NCBI GenBank assembly: GCA_012727435.1
Contig: JAAYHB010000010.1
Coordinates: 1 to 64,000 of the forward strand
Reading direction: 5' to 3'
Source of the DNA: Clostridiales bacterium
GTDB lineage: Bacteria > Bacillota > Clostridia > Oscillospirales > CAG-272
Length of the DNA stretch: 64,000 bases
Below are positions 54,703 to 63,111 of the stretch, piece after piece (the first letter of the stretch is position 1; each line of letters begins with the position of its first letter). The position numbers and the translations under genes were made by a program. The notes beneath the pieces are model-generated. The model ran no database searches and was not told where the DNA came from. It saw only the letters and a program-made list of their open reading frames with translations.

Positions 54703-57477
54703 ATGAACGACGAAAAACGTTATAAGTTACCGCCCGGCGCGCCGCGCGCCGGTAATGCGCGCGGCGACCGCCCCGCCCCAGGGGGCAGTATCCCCTCCCC
54801 CGCCGGCTTTGGCGGGGCGGGGCGGCAGCCCGCCGGCGTGCTCGTGCCGGCGGGTTTGCCGGGCGGCCTTGACGAGGCAGCCGTTGCCAAATCAAGGGCT
54901 CTTTACGGCCCGAATATCCTCAGCAAAAAAAAGAAAAAAAGCTTTTTCCGGCGATTTTTTGCAAACATGTGGGACCCGGTCACAAGAATCCTTATTGCCG
55001 CGCTTGCCGTAAACCTTATTGTAAAATTGCGAGGCGGTGACTGGATTGAGTGCGTCGGTATCTCGATTACCATACTCATTGCAACATTTATTTCAACAAT
55101 CTCGGAGTATGGCAGCGAAACTGCATTTGAAAGGCTCAATGCTGAGGCAGGTCAGGAATACTGCCGGGTCAGGCGAAGCGGGAAAATTCAACAAATCAAA
55201 ACTGCAGACGTGGTCGTCGGCGATACTGTCCTGCTTTCTCCCGGGGACAAGGTCCCGGCAGACGGACTTATGATCAGAGGTTCGGTTTTCGTCAACCAGT
55301 CGGCCATGACCGGCGAGAACCGCGAGGTTGAAAAGAGACCTTCCTCAAACCGGCGGATTGATCCTGCGGCGCCTTCGGCAGTGCTGCGGGGATGCGCTGT
55401 CATGTCGGGCGAGGGCGAGGCACTCGTCTGCGCCGTAGGCGATGCCACCTTTCTTGGCGAAATCTCGCACGAGGTACAGGAGGAAAAGCGCGACAGTCCC
55501 TTAAAGCTGCGTCTGGCAAAGCTGGCCGGACAGATAAGCAGGCTTGGCTATGTCATGGCGACTCTGGTTGCCGCGGTATATCTTTTTGACATACTGGTGA
55601 TAGACAGCGGTTCAAAGTACGATATAATTCTCCAAAAGCTTGCCGACTGGCGCTACATGGGCGCTTCCCTGCTCCATGCGCTGACGCTTGCCTTAACTGT
55701 AATTGTAGTCGCGGTCCCTGAAGGGCTGCCCATGATGATAGCCGTCGTCCTTGCGGCCAACATGCGGCGCATGGTGCGCGATAATGTACTGGTACGCAAT
55801 CCGGCCGGAATCGAGGCGGCAGGTAGCATGAATATCCTGTTTGCCGATAAAACCGGGACGCTGACCGAGGGGAGGCTGGGCGTGGGCGACATATATGCCG
55901 GCGACGGCACAAAATTCGCCGGGGTCGGTGACCTGCGGAAAAAAAGCGGATTTTTATACAGCCGCTTCTGCCTCTCGGCCCACCTGAATAATTCGGCAAA
56001 CCTTGAGGGCGGCCAACCCAGAGGCGGCAACACGACCGACCGCGCCCTGCTTGCCGCTGTAGGAAACCAAAAGCCCTCCGGCTGGCGGACCCTCCGCCGG
56101 TTACCGTTTGACAGCACTCGTAAATATTCGGCAGCAGAGATAACCGGCGAAAAAAAGCTTGCCCTCATAAAGGGCGCACCCGAGTTGCTTCTGCCCTACA
56201 TCCGCAGCATATACCTCCCCGACGGCAGCACCGTCCCGGCAGACACCCGCCGGATTTCGGGCATGGTCAAGGAACTGAGTTCCGCCGGTAACCGTGTAAT
56301 ACTGCTCGCCGAGGGCACAGGGGGGCTCAGGCCGCAGGATTTCGGCGCGTTGACGCTGGTCTGCCTCGTCATTCTTGACGACAAGTTGCGCCGAGAAGCT
56401 GCCACCGCGGTGTCCGAGCTGCGGGGTGCGGGAATTCATGTGGTGATGATAACCGGCGACAGCCGCGAGACCGCAGCCTCTGTTGCCACGCGCTGCGGCA
56501 TACTCAAGGGAAACGTCGACCTCTGCATTGACGGGAGCGAGCTTGCCGGTATGTCGGATATGAAGCTTAAGAAAATACTGCCCCGGCTCGGCGTACTTGC
56601 GCGGGCGCTGCCCTCCGACAAAAGCCGGCTGGTGAGGGTTGCTCAGGAAGCAGGCCTTGTCGTGGGGATGACCGGCGACGGTATCAACGACGCCCCGGCT
56701 CTAAAGCGCGCGGACATCGGGTTCTCTATGGGCTGCGGGACGCAGGTTGCCAAGGAAGCCGGTGACATAATCATCCTCGATAACAACCTTGCCTCGGTAT
56801 CACGCGCGGTGCTCTATGGCAGGAGTATCTTCAAGAACATACGGAAATTTATTACCCTTCAGCTTACAATGAATTTTTGCGCTGTAGGCGTATCTATGAT
56901 AGGCCCCTTTATCGGCGTCGACGCACCGGTCACTGTGGTGCAGATGCTCTGGATCAATATCGTGATGGACACCCTCGGCGGGTTGGCCTTTGCCGGTGAG
57001 CCGGCGCTGCCCTCATACATGAAAGAAAAACCCAAGCGCCGCGACGAGCCGATACTCAACGGTTACATGATAAATCAAATTGTCCTACTCGGCGGTTTTA
57101 CGGTGGCGCTCTGCATTGCGTTCCTGAAAATGCCTGTCATCGTTTCGCGCTTCAGAGTTATGCCCGACAACCTTTGCCACATGACCGCCTTTTTTGCGCT
57201 CTTTATTTTCTCCTCGGTGTTCAACTGCTTCAACGCACGCACCGACCGGCTGCGGCTTCTCGCCGGGATCGGCCAAAACCGAACTTTTATTTTCATTGTA
57301 TTTTCGGTACTGGCCGTGCAGTTGATTTTCGTCTATCTGGGCGGCAGCGTCCTGCGGACCATGCCGCTGCTCCCCTCCGAAATGCTGACAACCATGCTTG
57401 TCTCCCTTTTGGTCTTCCCTGCCGAATTTTTCCGAAAGCTGCTCTGGCGTGCCCTCGTCGGGAAGAGGGGGTATTAG
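54703..57477 (+). CDS. Calcium-type P-type ATPase with a GC-rich N-terminal extension
   Basis: A 924-residue P2-type cation pump resembling calcium-translocating PMCA/SERCA-like ATPases. The phosphorylated Asp is D382 in DKTGTLTEG; VAVPEGLPMMIAV in TM4 carries the ion site motif PEGL; the hinge is MTGDGINDAPALKRADIG (about 657-670); ten membrane helices are expected. MLWINIVMDTLGGLAFA in TM6 has the N-x-x-x-D ion residues. Residues 10 to about 55 are a Pro/Gly/Ala-rich stretch encoded by very GC-rich palindromic DNA. The familiar LDEAAVAKSRALYGPN start of the family comes after it. Repeat copy 7 follows the stop. Confidence 0.92.
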   Translation: MNDEKRYKLPPGAPRAGNARGDRPAPGGSIPSPAGFGGAGRQPAGVLVPAGLPGGLDEAAVAKSRALYGPNILSKKKKKSFFRRFFANMWDPVTRILIAALAVNLIVKLRGGDWIECVGISITILIATFISTISEYGSETAFERLNAEAGQEYCRVRRSGKIQQIKTADVVVGDTVLLSPGDKVPADGLMIRGSVFVNQSAMTGENREVEKRPSSNRRIDPAAPSAVLRGCAVMSGEGEALVCAVGDATFLGEISHEVQEEKRDSPLKLRLAKLAGQISRLGYVMATLVAAVYLFDILVIDSGSKYDIILQKLADWRYMGASLLHALTLALTVIVVAVPEGLPMMIAVVLAANMRRMVRDNVLVRNPAGIEAAGSMNILFADKTGTLTEGRLGVGDIYAGDGTKFAGVGDLRKKSGFLYSRFCLSAHLNNSANLEGGQPRGGNTTDRALLAAVGNQKPSGWRTLRRLPFDSTRKYSAAEITGEKKLALIKGAPELLLPYIRSIYLPDGSTVPADTRRISGMVKELSSAGNRVILLAEGTGGLRPQDFGALTLVCLVILDDKLRREAATAVSELRGAGIHVVMITGDSRETAASVATRCGILKGNVDLCIDGSELAGMSDMKLKKILPRLGVLARALPSDKSRLVRVAQEAGLVVGMTGDGINDAPALKRADIGFSMGCGTQVAKEAGDIIILDNNLASVSRAVLYGRSIFKNIRKFITLQLTMNFCAVGVSMIGPFIGVDAPVTVVQMLWINIVMDTLGGLAFAGEPALPSYMKEKPKRRDEPILNGYMINQIVLLGGFTVALCIAFLKMPVIVSRFRVMPDNLCHMTAFFALFIFSSVFNCFNARTDRLRLLAGIGQNRTFIFIVFSVLAVQLIFVYLGGSVLRTMPLLPSEMLTTMLVSLLVFPAEFFRKLLWRALVGKRGY

Positions 57478-57482
57478 ACGAA

Positions 57483-57548
57483 CGGGGGCGCTGCCCCCGG
57501 ACCCCCGCTTAAGGAACCTTTAAGAATCTTCAAAAAACTTACAAACCC
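57483..57548 (+). repeat. Interspersed palindromic repeat, copy 7
   Basis: Forward orientation, 6 bases after the P-type ATPase stop. First hairpin GGGGGCGCTGCCCCC, GGACCCCCG, then a shortened second hairpin (CTTAA / TTTAAG) and the tail AATCTTCAAAAAACTTAC. The centre of the second hairpin appears deleted. Confidence 0.85.
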
Positions 57549-57654
57549 ATCTTGCAAGAAAAAATCCCGTATTTTTCATTCAGCGACATATATTTAATAT
57601 CTGTGCATATTTACTTGTTTTGCATCTTACACATATAGAAATGAACAAAAAACG

Positions 57655-57684
57655 GGGCTGCCGCGAATTTTTCCGCGGCAGCCC
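57655..57684 (-). terminator. Rho-independent terminator of the MBL-fold lipoprotein gene
   Basis: Perfect 11-base-pair stem GGGCTGCCGCG (57655-57665) / CGCGGCAGCCC (57674-57684); on the minus strand it is followed by CGTTTTTTG, 15 bases after the stop. Confidence 0.92.
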
Positions 57685-57698
57685 AGCAATATTTCGGT

Positions 57699-59537
57699 CT
57701 ACTTTCTGTTCACTATGCCCGATCCGATCTTGTAAGGAATAGGCAATATGACCGTATCACCCTGCACTCCTGTTACATATACTTCCTTGAAGTTGGGATT
57801 CTGGCCGCCGGAAACATAGTCAGGTGAAAACAATACCACATTATATTTTTTGGTCATATAGTTCGGGTAGGCATTAGATCCCTGCGGCCAAAGCAGGGTT
57901 TCAGGCAACATATACATATATGCCATTATTACGCCATTATCATTGCCCCATGTCGTGTAACCGTGGTGCGACACCTGAACGATATCCGACCTGAGATAAT
58001 CGCCGTACATGCGCGCGCATATCTCAAGCGCGTTTCCGGTCGCGTCTCCGGTCATCATGAACGTGGTTCTATCATCACCCTCACCGAACGTCATTTTTAT
58101 AACAAGCGAGGTTGTATTGAAAGCGTTGCAGATTTTGGGGCCGAAGCTCTCGATTGTATAGAGAATTTCCATCGTAAGGTCGGCGATATAGAACACCTGG
58201 CCAACATGTACCCACTGGACGTCTGCACCGAAATAAGCCGCAGCAGAAAAGGTATTGGTATAACCGCCGCCTTCCCCCGAGTCCCAGTTTGATGGATATG
58301 TCTTCATAGCCTTGGTGCGTTCGGAATCGGCTATGAAATTCACAAGAAACTTCTCGACCTTGATTTGTGAGAAAGCATTGTAACGCTTCAACACTCCCAT
58401 ATGATCGCCGTGAGCGTGGGTTACTATCCAGGCGGCAACCGTGGGCTTCTGGCCTGGCTTTAAGTATCCGGCCGACTGCTCTTTCATGGCATTTATCAGA
58501 TTTGTCGCGCATTCGCCTCTGTCGAAGCCGCCGTCGATAATCACAAACCTCCCGTCGGTAAGGCGGATGAGAATACTCAGCCCGTTGCTGACATATGAGC
58601 CGTCGCTCTTCTGGTATTCAAGACCGAATCCAGTTATTTGAGATGTGGTAACCGCAGTGTAAACATTGTCGGATTTGAGTCCTACGGGTTTGGCAAGCGG
58701 CTCGATTATGATGCGGGCCGCGCTTTCATAATCGTAATACCCTGCGTTTACGGTATATTTGCTGTTATTGTATGTGGCAAACAGATTGTTGACTATTTCA
58801 TTCGTCGTGTATTCGACAAACCCCGAATCCTCAAGCTTCTCGAGATATTCGCGGTACTCGTCGGCATTGGTTTTTGTCACATACACCATTATACCGTTGT
58901 TGCTGCAGGGATATGTAGCCGAGAAAGTGCCGCCCTCATAAACCGGGAGAGCAGCGAGTTTGTCATCGACAGTGTCGCTGATTATAGTGTCGGCCGTGAT
59001 AGTGAGCGAGCCTTCTTGTGCGGTTTTCTTGATTAAGTCTATCAGCTTGTTTGTTGCAATTCTAAGCGCTGAATCCGAGTATGCCGCAACAACCAGCTTA
59101 TTCCCTACAATCTTTACCAGATAGTCGCCGTAGCCGATTTGCGAGTATACATATTTTGTTTCCTCATAATTGGTCAGGCCGACAAGGATTTCAATTTTAT
59201 CGGGGTCGTGTGTGCCGTCTTTGGTCCAGTCTGTGGTTATCTTCTCGGGTGGAGTTCCGGTGGCATTCTTGATTGCATTGTAAATGTCAATCGCGCAGGT
59301 CACAGGAACCGCTTCGGAGGTAAGTTCCTCGGCACGAACCACATAGCAGTATGACTGACCATTGGCTACTATTTCAAGGTCTTTTGCCTCGGGCATTGTT
59401 GTTTCAGACGGCGCTTCTGTCGTTGTGTCTGCTGTCGTTGTGTCATCTTGGTCATCATTTACCCGACACGAAACGAACATCGCCGCTACAATCAGCAATG
59501 CGAGGAAAAGGGATAGGAGTCTGTTGAGATGCTTCAT
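57699..59537 (-). CDS. Exported lipoprotein with a metallo-beta-lactamase-fold domain
   Basis: A 612-residue protein. MKHLNRLLSLFLALLIVAAM leads to the lipobox FVSC, followed by an acidic Thr/Glu linker (DDTTTADTTTEAPSETT). Residues about 60-330 are of unknown type. The C-terminal third is an MBL-fold hydrolase: FVIIDGGFDRGEC, WIVTHAHGDHMGVLKRY with the metal ligands, FMMTGDATGNALE and QVSHHGYTTWG. ComEC/Rec2-type MBL domains look similar, but the substrate is unknown. The start at 59537 is set by the signal peptide and AAAGGAA; the longer frame is AT-rich leader sequence. Confidence 0.88.
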   Translation of the reverse strand: MKHLNRLLSLFLALLIVAAMFVSCRVNDDQDDTTTADTTTEAPSETTMPEAKDLEIVANGQSYCYVVRAEELTSEAVPVTCAIDIYNAIKNATGTPPEKITTDWTKDGTHDPDKIEILVGLTNYEETKYVYSQIGYGDYLVKIVGNKLVVAAYSDSALRIATNKLIDLIKKTAQEGSLTITADTIISDTVDDKLAALPVYEGGTFSATYPCSNNGIMVYVTKTNADEYREYLEKLEDSGFVEYTTNEIVNNLFATYNNSKYTVNAGYYDYESAARIIIEPLAKPVGLKSDNVYTAVTTSQITGFGLEYQKSDGSYVSNGLSILIRLTDGRFVIIDGGFDRGECATNLINAMKEQSAGYLKPGQKPTVAAWIVTHAHGDHMGVLKRYNAFSQIKVEKFLVNFIADSERTKAMKTYPSNWDSGEGGGYTNTFSAAAYFGADVQWVHVGQVFYIADLTMEILYTIESFGPKICNAFNTTSLVIKMTFGEGDDRTTFMMTGDATGNALEICARMYGDYLRSDIVQVSHHGYTTWGNDNGVIMAYMYMLPETLLWPQGSNAYPNYMTKKYNVVLFSPDYVSGGQNPNFKEVYVTGVQGDTVILPIPYKIGSGIVNRK

Positions 59538-59579
59538 TGATACGCATTCCTTTCGCTTAAAGTAAAGTTTAGCGCCATT

Positions 59580-59608
59580 ATTGTACCATACATATAAAAT
59601 AATTTCAA
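59580..59608 (-). promoter_or_regulatory. Promoter of the MBL-fold lipoprotein gene
   Basis: On the minus strand, -35 TTGAAA (59603-59608), 17-base spacer, extended -10 TATGGTACAAT (core 59580-59585). Confidence 0.7.
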
Positions 59609-59678
59609 TATTTTTGATGAAATTCTCACAACGAATACAATTCCGGGGGATTTTATACCATAGCATTATTTTTCGCTA

Positions 59679-59707
59679 TTGATTAAAAATGTACATGATG
59701 ATATAAT
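59679..59707 (+). promoter_or_regulatory. Promoter of the cupin-rarA unit
   Basis: -35 TTGATT (59679-59684), 17-base spacer, -10 TATAAT (59702-59707), 33 bases before the cupin ATG, which has AGGGAGA upstream. Confidence 0.8.
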
Positions 59708-59739
59708 AAAAAAAACATCTGGCTTGCAGGGAGAATGAT

Positions 59740-60096
59740 ATGGACGTTGTAAAATATGAAGGCAAGGATTACTCGACTGTTATCAGTTATGAAAGCTGGC
59801 GCGTCGGGCTTATCCGCTGGGCCGAGCGCTTTGAAAAAGTTGACTTCTTTGAGCGGCACAACAAAACCGACGAGGTTTTTGTCCTGCTCTGCGGCGAAGC
59901 TGTCCTGTATGTCGCGGATGAGGCGCTGAATGTCACTCAGCATAAAATGGAGCGCGGAGTACTTTACAATGTGAGACGCGCCGAGTGGCACGCGCTTACC
60001 ATGTCGCATGACGCGCTTGTAATGGTGGTCGAAAACGCCGACACCTCAACCGAAAACAGCGATTACGTCAATCCCGACGGGAGCCCCAGAAAATGA
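59740..60096 (+). CDS. Small cupin-like protein
   Basis: A 118-residue protein with a single beta-barrel cupin pattern: ERHNKTDEVFVLLCGEAVLYV gives the first motif (His, Glu) and ERGVLYNVRRAEWHALTM the second (His). It could bind a metal and a small ligand; no substrate is evident. Its stop overlaps the ATG of rarA by 4 bases, so translation of the two is coupled. Whether that reflects function or just compact packing is unknown. Confidence 0.82.
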   Translation: MDVVKYEGKDYSTVISYESWRVGLIRWAERFEKVDFFERHNKTDEVFVLLCGEAVLYVADEALNVTQHKMERGVLYNVRRAEWHALTMSHDALVMVVENADTSTENSDYVNPDGSPRK

Positions 60097-61379
60097 AAAA
60101 CGCCCGGCTGGCCGATATACTGCGCCCGACGAGCTTTGATGAAATCGTCGGACAGCGGCGGCTTTTCGGCGAGCGGGGAGTGATTCGCCAGATGGTGGAG
60201 GCCGGGCGGGTGACTAATATGATCTTCCACGGTCCGCCCGGGACCGGAAAAACCACGGCCGCAGCAATAATTGCGCAGAAATCACAGATGACCTTCTACC
60301 GCCTGAATGCCACTGTCGCCTCGCTCTCCGACCTCAAGGACATTATGTCCCAAACCGGCAACATTTTCGGCGCCGGGGGAATTCTGCTCTATCTTGACGA
60401 GATTCAGTATTTCAACCGCAAGCAGCAGCAGGCGCTGCTCGACTACATCGAGGACGGGCGGGTAACCCTGATTGCCTCAACCACAGACAACCCGCATTTC
60501 TACATCCACCCGGCGGTAATCTCGCGCTCTACTCTCTTTGCGTTTGAGCCGGTCGAGCCCGAAGAGTGCGCAAAGGCGCTGAGAAGGGCGCTAAAATATC
60601 TCAACGAAAGCACAGGCAGTTCCAAGACTTCCGATGACGACACGCTGCTCTATATCGGCAAGCGCGCCGTCGGCGACGTCAGGCGCGCGATAAACCTGCT
60701 TGAGAACGCATACTATGCCGCCGGGGAGATAATCGGCCGGGCAGAGGTGGATTTATTTGACTCGAGTATCGGCAGCTACAGTGAGGACGCACACTTTGAT
60801 CTGCTCTCTGCCCTTCAGAAGTCGATACGCGGCTCCGACCCCGACGCAGCGGTCTTTTATCTGGTAAAGCTGCTTGAAGCCGGCGAGCTTATCTCGGTCT
60901 GCCGGCGCCTGCTCGTGATTGCCGGCGAGGATATCGGACTTGCCTACCCGCAGGCAGCGTCCGTGACATACGCCTGTGTGGCGGCGGCGCGCGAGCTCGG
61001 CATGCCCGAAGCTAAAATACCGCTTGCTAACGCAGCAATATTGCTTGCCACCGCGCCGAAGTCGAATTCTGCGTATGCCGCGGCAGAGGCGGCGCTCGGC
61101 GACATACAAAAAGGGCTGGGAAACAGAATCCCCGGGCACCTCGCAAGCCCGTTATTTAAGGGTTACAAGTATCCTCACGACTACCCGGATAATTATGTCG
61201 CGCAGCAGTACCTGCCCGACGATATTAAGGACCGGAAGTATTACACATACGGCGACAACAAAACCGAGCGCACCGCGGCGGCTTATTGGGAAAGGATTAA
61301 GAGCCAATCCCTGCAGGATAACGGCGGGGCTGCCGGGGCCGCCGGCAAACCCGACAGAAATATAAGTAAGGAAAACTGA
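60093..61379 (+). CDS. rarA: Replication-associated recombination protein A (RarA/MgsA family AAA ATPase)
   Basis: A 428-residue AAA+ ATPase of the clamp-loader/RuvB group acting at stalled forks. RPTSFDEIVGQRRLFGERG is the family start; Walker A is GPPGTGKT (47-54), Walker B LYLDEIQYFNRKQQQALL, and arginine finger region VISRSTLFAFEP. The C-terminal tetramerisation domain includes VFYLVKLLEAGELISVCRRL and ending motifs FKGYKYPHDYPDNYVAQQYLP (stated in part). Length is typical. The upstream cupin overlaps it by 4 bases. Confidence 0.94.
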   Translation: MKNARLADILRPTSFDEIVGQRRLFGERGVIRQMVEAGRVTNMIFHGPPGTGKTTAAAIIAQKSQMTFYRLNATVASLSDLKDIMSQTGNIFGAGGILLYLDEIQYFNRKQQQALLDYIEDGRVTLIASTTDNPHFYIHPAVISRSTLFAFEPVEPEECAKALRRALKYLNESTGSSKTSDDDTLLYIGKRAVGDVRRAINLLENAYYAAGEIIGRAEVDLFDSSIGSYSEDAHFDLLSALQKSIRGSDPDAAVFYLVKLLEAGELISVCRRLLVIAGEDIGLAYPQAASVTYACVAAARELGMPEAKIPLANAAILLATAPKSNSAYAAAEAALGDIQKGLGNRIPGHLASPLFKGYKYPHDYPDNYVAQQYLPDDIKDRKYYTYGDNKTERTAAAYWERIKSQSLQDNGGAAGAAGKPDRNISKEN

Positions 61380-61404
61380 AGCATAGATCACAAAGGAGCT
61401 TGAT

Positions 61405-62154
61405 ATGCACATAACCATCACCGGAAAAACCGGCAGCGGGAAAACCACCATCAGCCACCTTATAGCCAATGAGCTGGGCTTTGAGCGCTACAGCACCGGA
61501 GAATACCAGCGCGAGATAGCCAACAAGCTGGGCGTCAACATGGTCGAGATGAACGCCATCATGAAAGACAACATCACATACGACCACCTCATCGACAAGA
61601 CAGTCGAGCGCATCTCCCGAGAGCGTGCCGGCGACAACCTGATTTTCGACTCCCGAATGGCCTGGCATTTTGTAAAGGATTCTTTTAAAATCTTCTTGAC
61701 AATCGACCCGGCGGTTGCCGGCCAGCGGGTTTTCGCCAATCCCCGTTCCGAGGAGCCTTATAAAAGTCCTGAGGATGCGGCCACGCAGCTCACCCTGCGC
61801 AGCGACGCCGAAAATATCCGCTTCCGCACAATCTACGGCGTGGATAACTTTGATTATGCCAATTTTGACCTGATAATCGACACCACCTACGCCGATATTG
61901 AGGACTATGTCCCCATTGTAAAAGAATCGCTCGAAATTTTCACAAAAGATCGTGAACACTACCGGCGGCGGATTTACCTCTCCCCGAAATCTCTGCTCCC
62001 CCTCGATTATTGCTGTAATAAAGGCTGTGACGAAATAATTATCGTGCCCTACAAGGGCCGTCATTATGTCATCAAAGGACATGCAAAGGTGCTTGAAGCG
62101 CTGAGGGCCGGTCAAAAATACATCGTCGCGGACATCCCCCGCGAGGCGTATTAG
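61405..62154 (+). CDS. Cytidylate-kinase-like P-loop protein with a possible ParB-like C-terminal domain
   Basis: A 249-residue protein. Residues 1-175 look like a small nucleoside kinase of the cytidylate-kinase-like group: Walker A GKTGSGKT (7-14), YSTGEYQREIANKLG, LIFDSRMAWHFV and a lid-type region with IDTTYADIED. Residues about 208-244 (DEIIIVPYKGRHYVIKGHAK then VLEALRAGQ) resemble the core of ParB/sulfiredoxin-like domains, where a glycine-histidine pair follows a short beta-hairpin. That would be an unusual fusion. AAAGGAG precedes the ATG. Repeat copy 8 follows the stop. Confidence 0.8.
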   Translation: MHITITGKTGSGKTTISHLIANELGFERYSTGEYQREIANKLGVNMVEMNAIMKDNITYDHLIDKTVERISRERAGDNLIFDSRMAWHFVKDSFKIFLTIDPAVAGQRVFANPRSEEPYKSPEDAATQLTLRSDAENIRFRTIYGVDNFDYANFDLIIDTTYADIEDYVPIVKESLEIFTKDREHYRRRIYLSPKSLLPLDYCCNKGCDEIIIVPYKGRHYVIKGHAKVLEALRAGQKYIVADIPREAY

Positions 62155-62160
62155 TATAAT

Positions 62161-62235
62161 CGGGGACCCTGCCCCCGAACCCCCGATTAAGACCTTTTTA
62201 AAAAAAGGTCTTAAGAATCCCGAAAAACTTCAAAA
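62161..62235 (+). repeat. Interspersed palindromic repeat, copy 8
   Basis: Forward orientation, 7 bases after the kinase-like gene. First hairpin GGGGACCCTGCCCCC is imperfect; the second has a perfect 13-base-pair stem (TTAAGACCTTTTT / AAAAAGGTCTTAA). The tail is AATCCCGAAAAACTTCAAA. Its arms differ from other copies at paired positions, so structure rather than sequence is kept. Confidence 0.88.
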
Positions 62236-62252
62236 CCAATAGCTAATAAAGC

Positions 62253-62276
62253 AGCGCGGGCATAAAAGCCCGCGCT
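62253..62276 (-). terminator. Hairpin after the Mrp/NBP35 gene
   Basis: Perfect 9-base-pair stem AGCGCGGGC (62253-62261) / GCCCGCGCT (62268-62276), 9 bases after the stop; on the minus strand it is followed by GCTTTATTAG. Probably shared by the two convergent genes. Confidence 0.72.
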
Positions 62277-62285
62277 TTGCCGTCC

Positions 62286-63110
62286 TTACTTATTCTCATT
62301 TACTTCAATAAGGCTGTCAAGCCAGCTGCCCTCAAAAATCTCTATCTCCCCGCGGTCGCACAGACCGGCAAGCTTCGGGTCGAGCGGAAGCTTTGCGATG
62401 TTTTCAATCCCATGTCTGCCTGCGACCTCATCAATATTGCTGTCACCAAAAATATTATGCCTGCCACCGCAGTCGGGGCACTCAAAGTACGACATGTTTT
62501 CCACAATACCGAGTACCGGAATATGCATTATCCCGGCCATTCCGACCGCCTTCTCGACCACCATCCTGACAAGCTCCTGCGGCGAGGTGACAATCACAAC
62601 CCCGTCGACCGGCAGCGACTGAAAGATCGTCAGCGGCACGTCACCGGTGCCCGGCGGACAGTCCACCAGCATCAGGTCTACCTCCCCCCAGACTACGTCG
62701 GTCCAGAATTGCCGGACCGTACCGGCGATAATCGGCCCGCGCCAGATAACCGGGTCGGTCTCCTTCTCAAGCAAAAGGTTGACCGACATCAGCTTGATTC
62801 CGGTCGCCGTTATGACCGGGTTTATCCCCCGCTGCGTGCTCGTCGCCTTTTCGGTTATTCCGAATATTTTGGGTATTGACGGCCCGGTTACGTCGGCGTC
62901 GAGTATGGCGACCCGTTTGCCACGGCGGGCGGCAAGCACCGCCAGCATCGAGGTGACCATCGACTTTCCGACCCCGCCCTTGCCGCTGATAACCGCAATC
63001 ACCTTTTTTATATTTGAATCGCTGTTTGCCGGGGCGAGCAGGCTCTCGGCTTTCCTCGCCGAGCAGTTTTTGGCGCAGGTCCGGCAGTTTTGTGTACATT
63101 CCTCGCTCAT
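62286..63110 (-). CDS. Mrp/NBP35-family iron-sulfur carrier ATPase
   Basis: A 274-residue P-loop ATPase of the ParA/MinD superfamily that carries [4Fe-4S] clusters to target proteins. The N-terminus has a ferredoxin-like cysteine array (C5, C9, C12, C16); the deviant Walker A is KGGVGKS (44-50) with DADVTGPSIPKIF; VDCPPGTGDVPLT is Walker B and FECPDCGGRHNIF supplies the CxxC bridging pair. The fold is complete. It is one base after yebC and probably co-transcribed with it and argS. Confidence 0.93.
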   Translation of the reverse strand: MSEECTQNCRTCAKNCSARKAESLLAPANSDSNIKKVIAVISGKGGVGKSMVTSMLAVLAARRGKRVAILDADVTGPSIPKIFGITEKATSTQRGINPVITATGIKLMSVNLLLEKETDPVIWRGPIIAGTVRQFWTDVVWGEVDLMLVDCPPGTGDVPLTIFQSLPVDGVVIVTSPQELVRMVVEKAVGMAGIMHIPVLGIVENMSYFECPDCGGRHNIFGDSNIDEVAGRHGIENIAKLPLDPKLAGLCDRGEIEIFEGSWLDSLIEVNENK

Positions 63111-63111
63111 T

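Noticed and set aside
54584..54895. 103-codon minus-strand frame over the P-type ATPase start
   Set aside because: Arginine/alanine-rich low complexity, an antisense effect of the GC-rich insert; no ribosome site.
27969..62235. CRISPR array
   Set aside because: The repeats are dispersed over tens of kilobases, palindromic and not separated by regular spacers; no cas genes are present.
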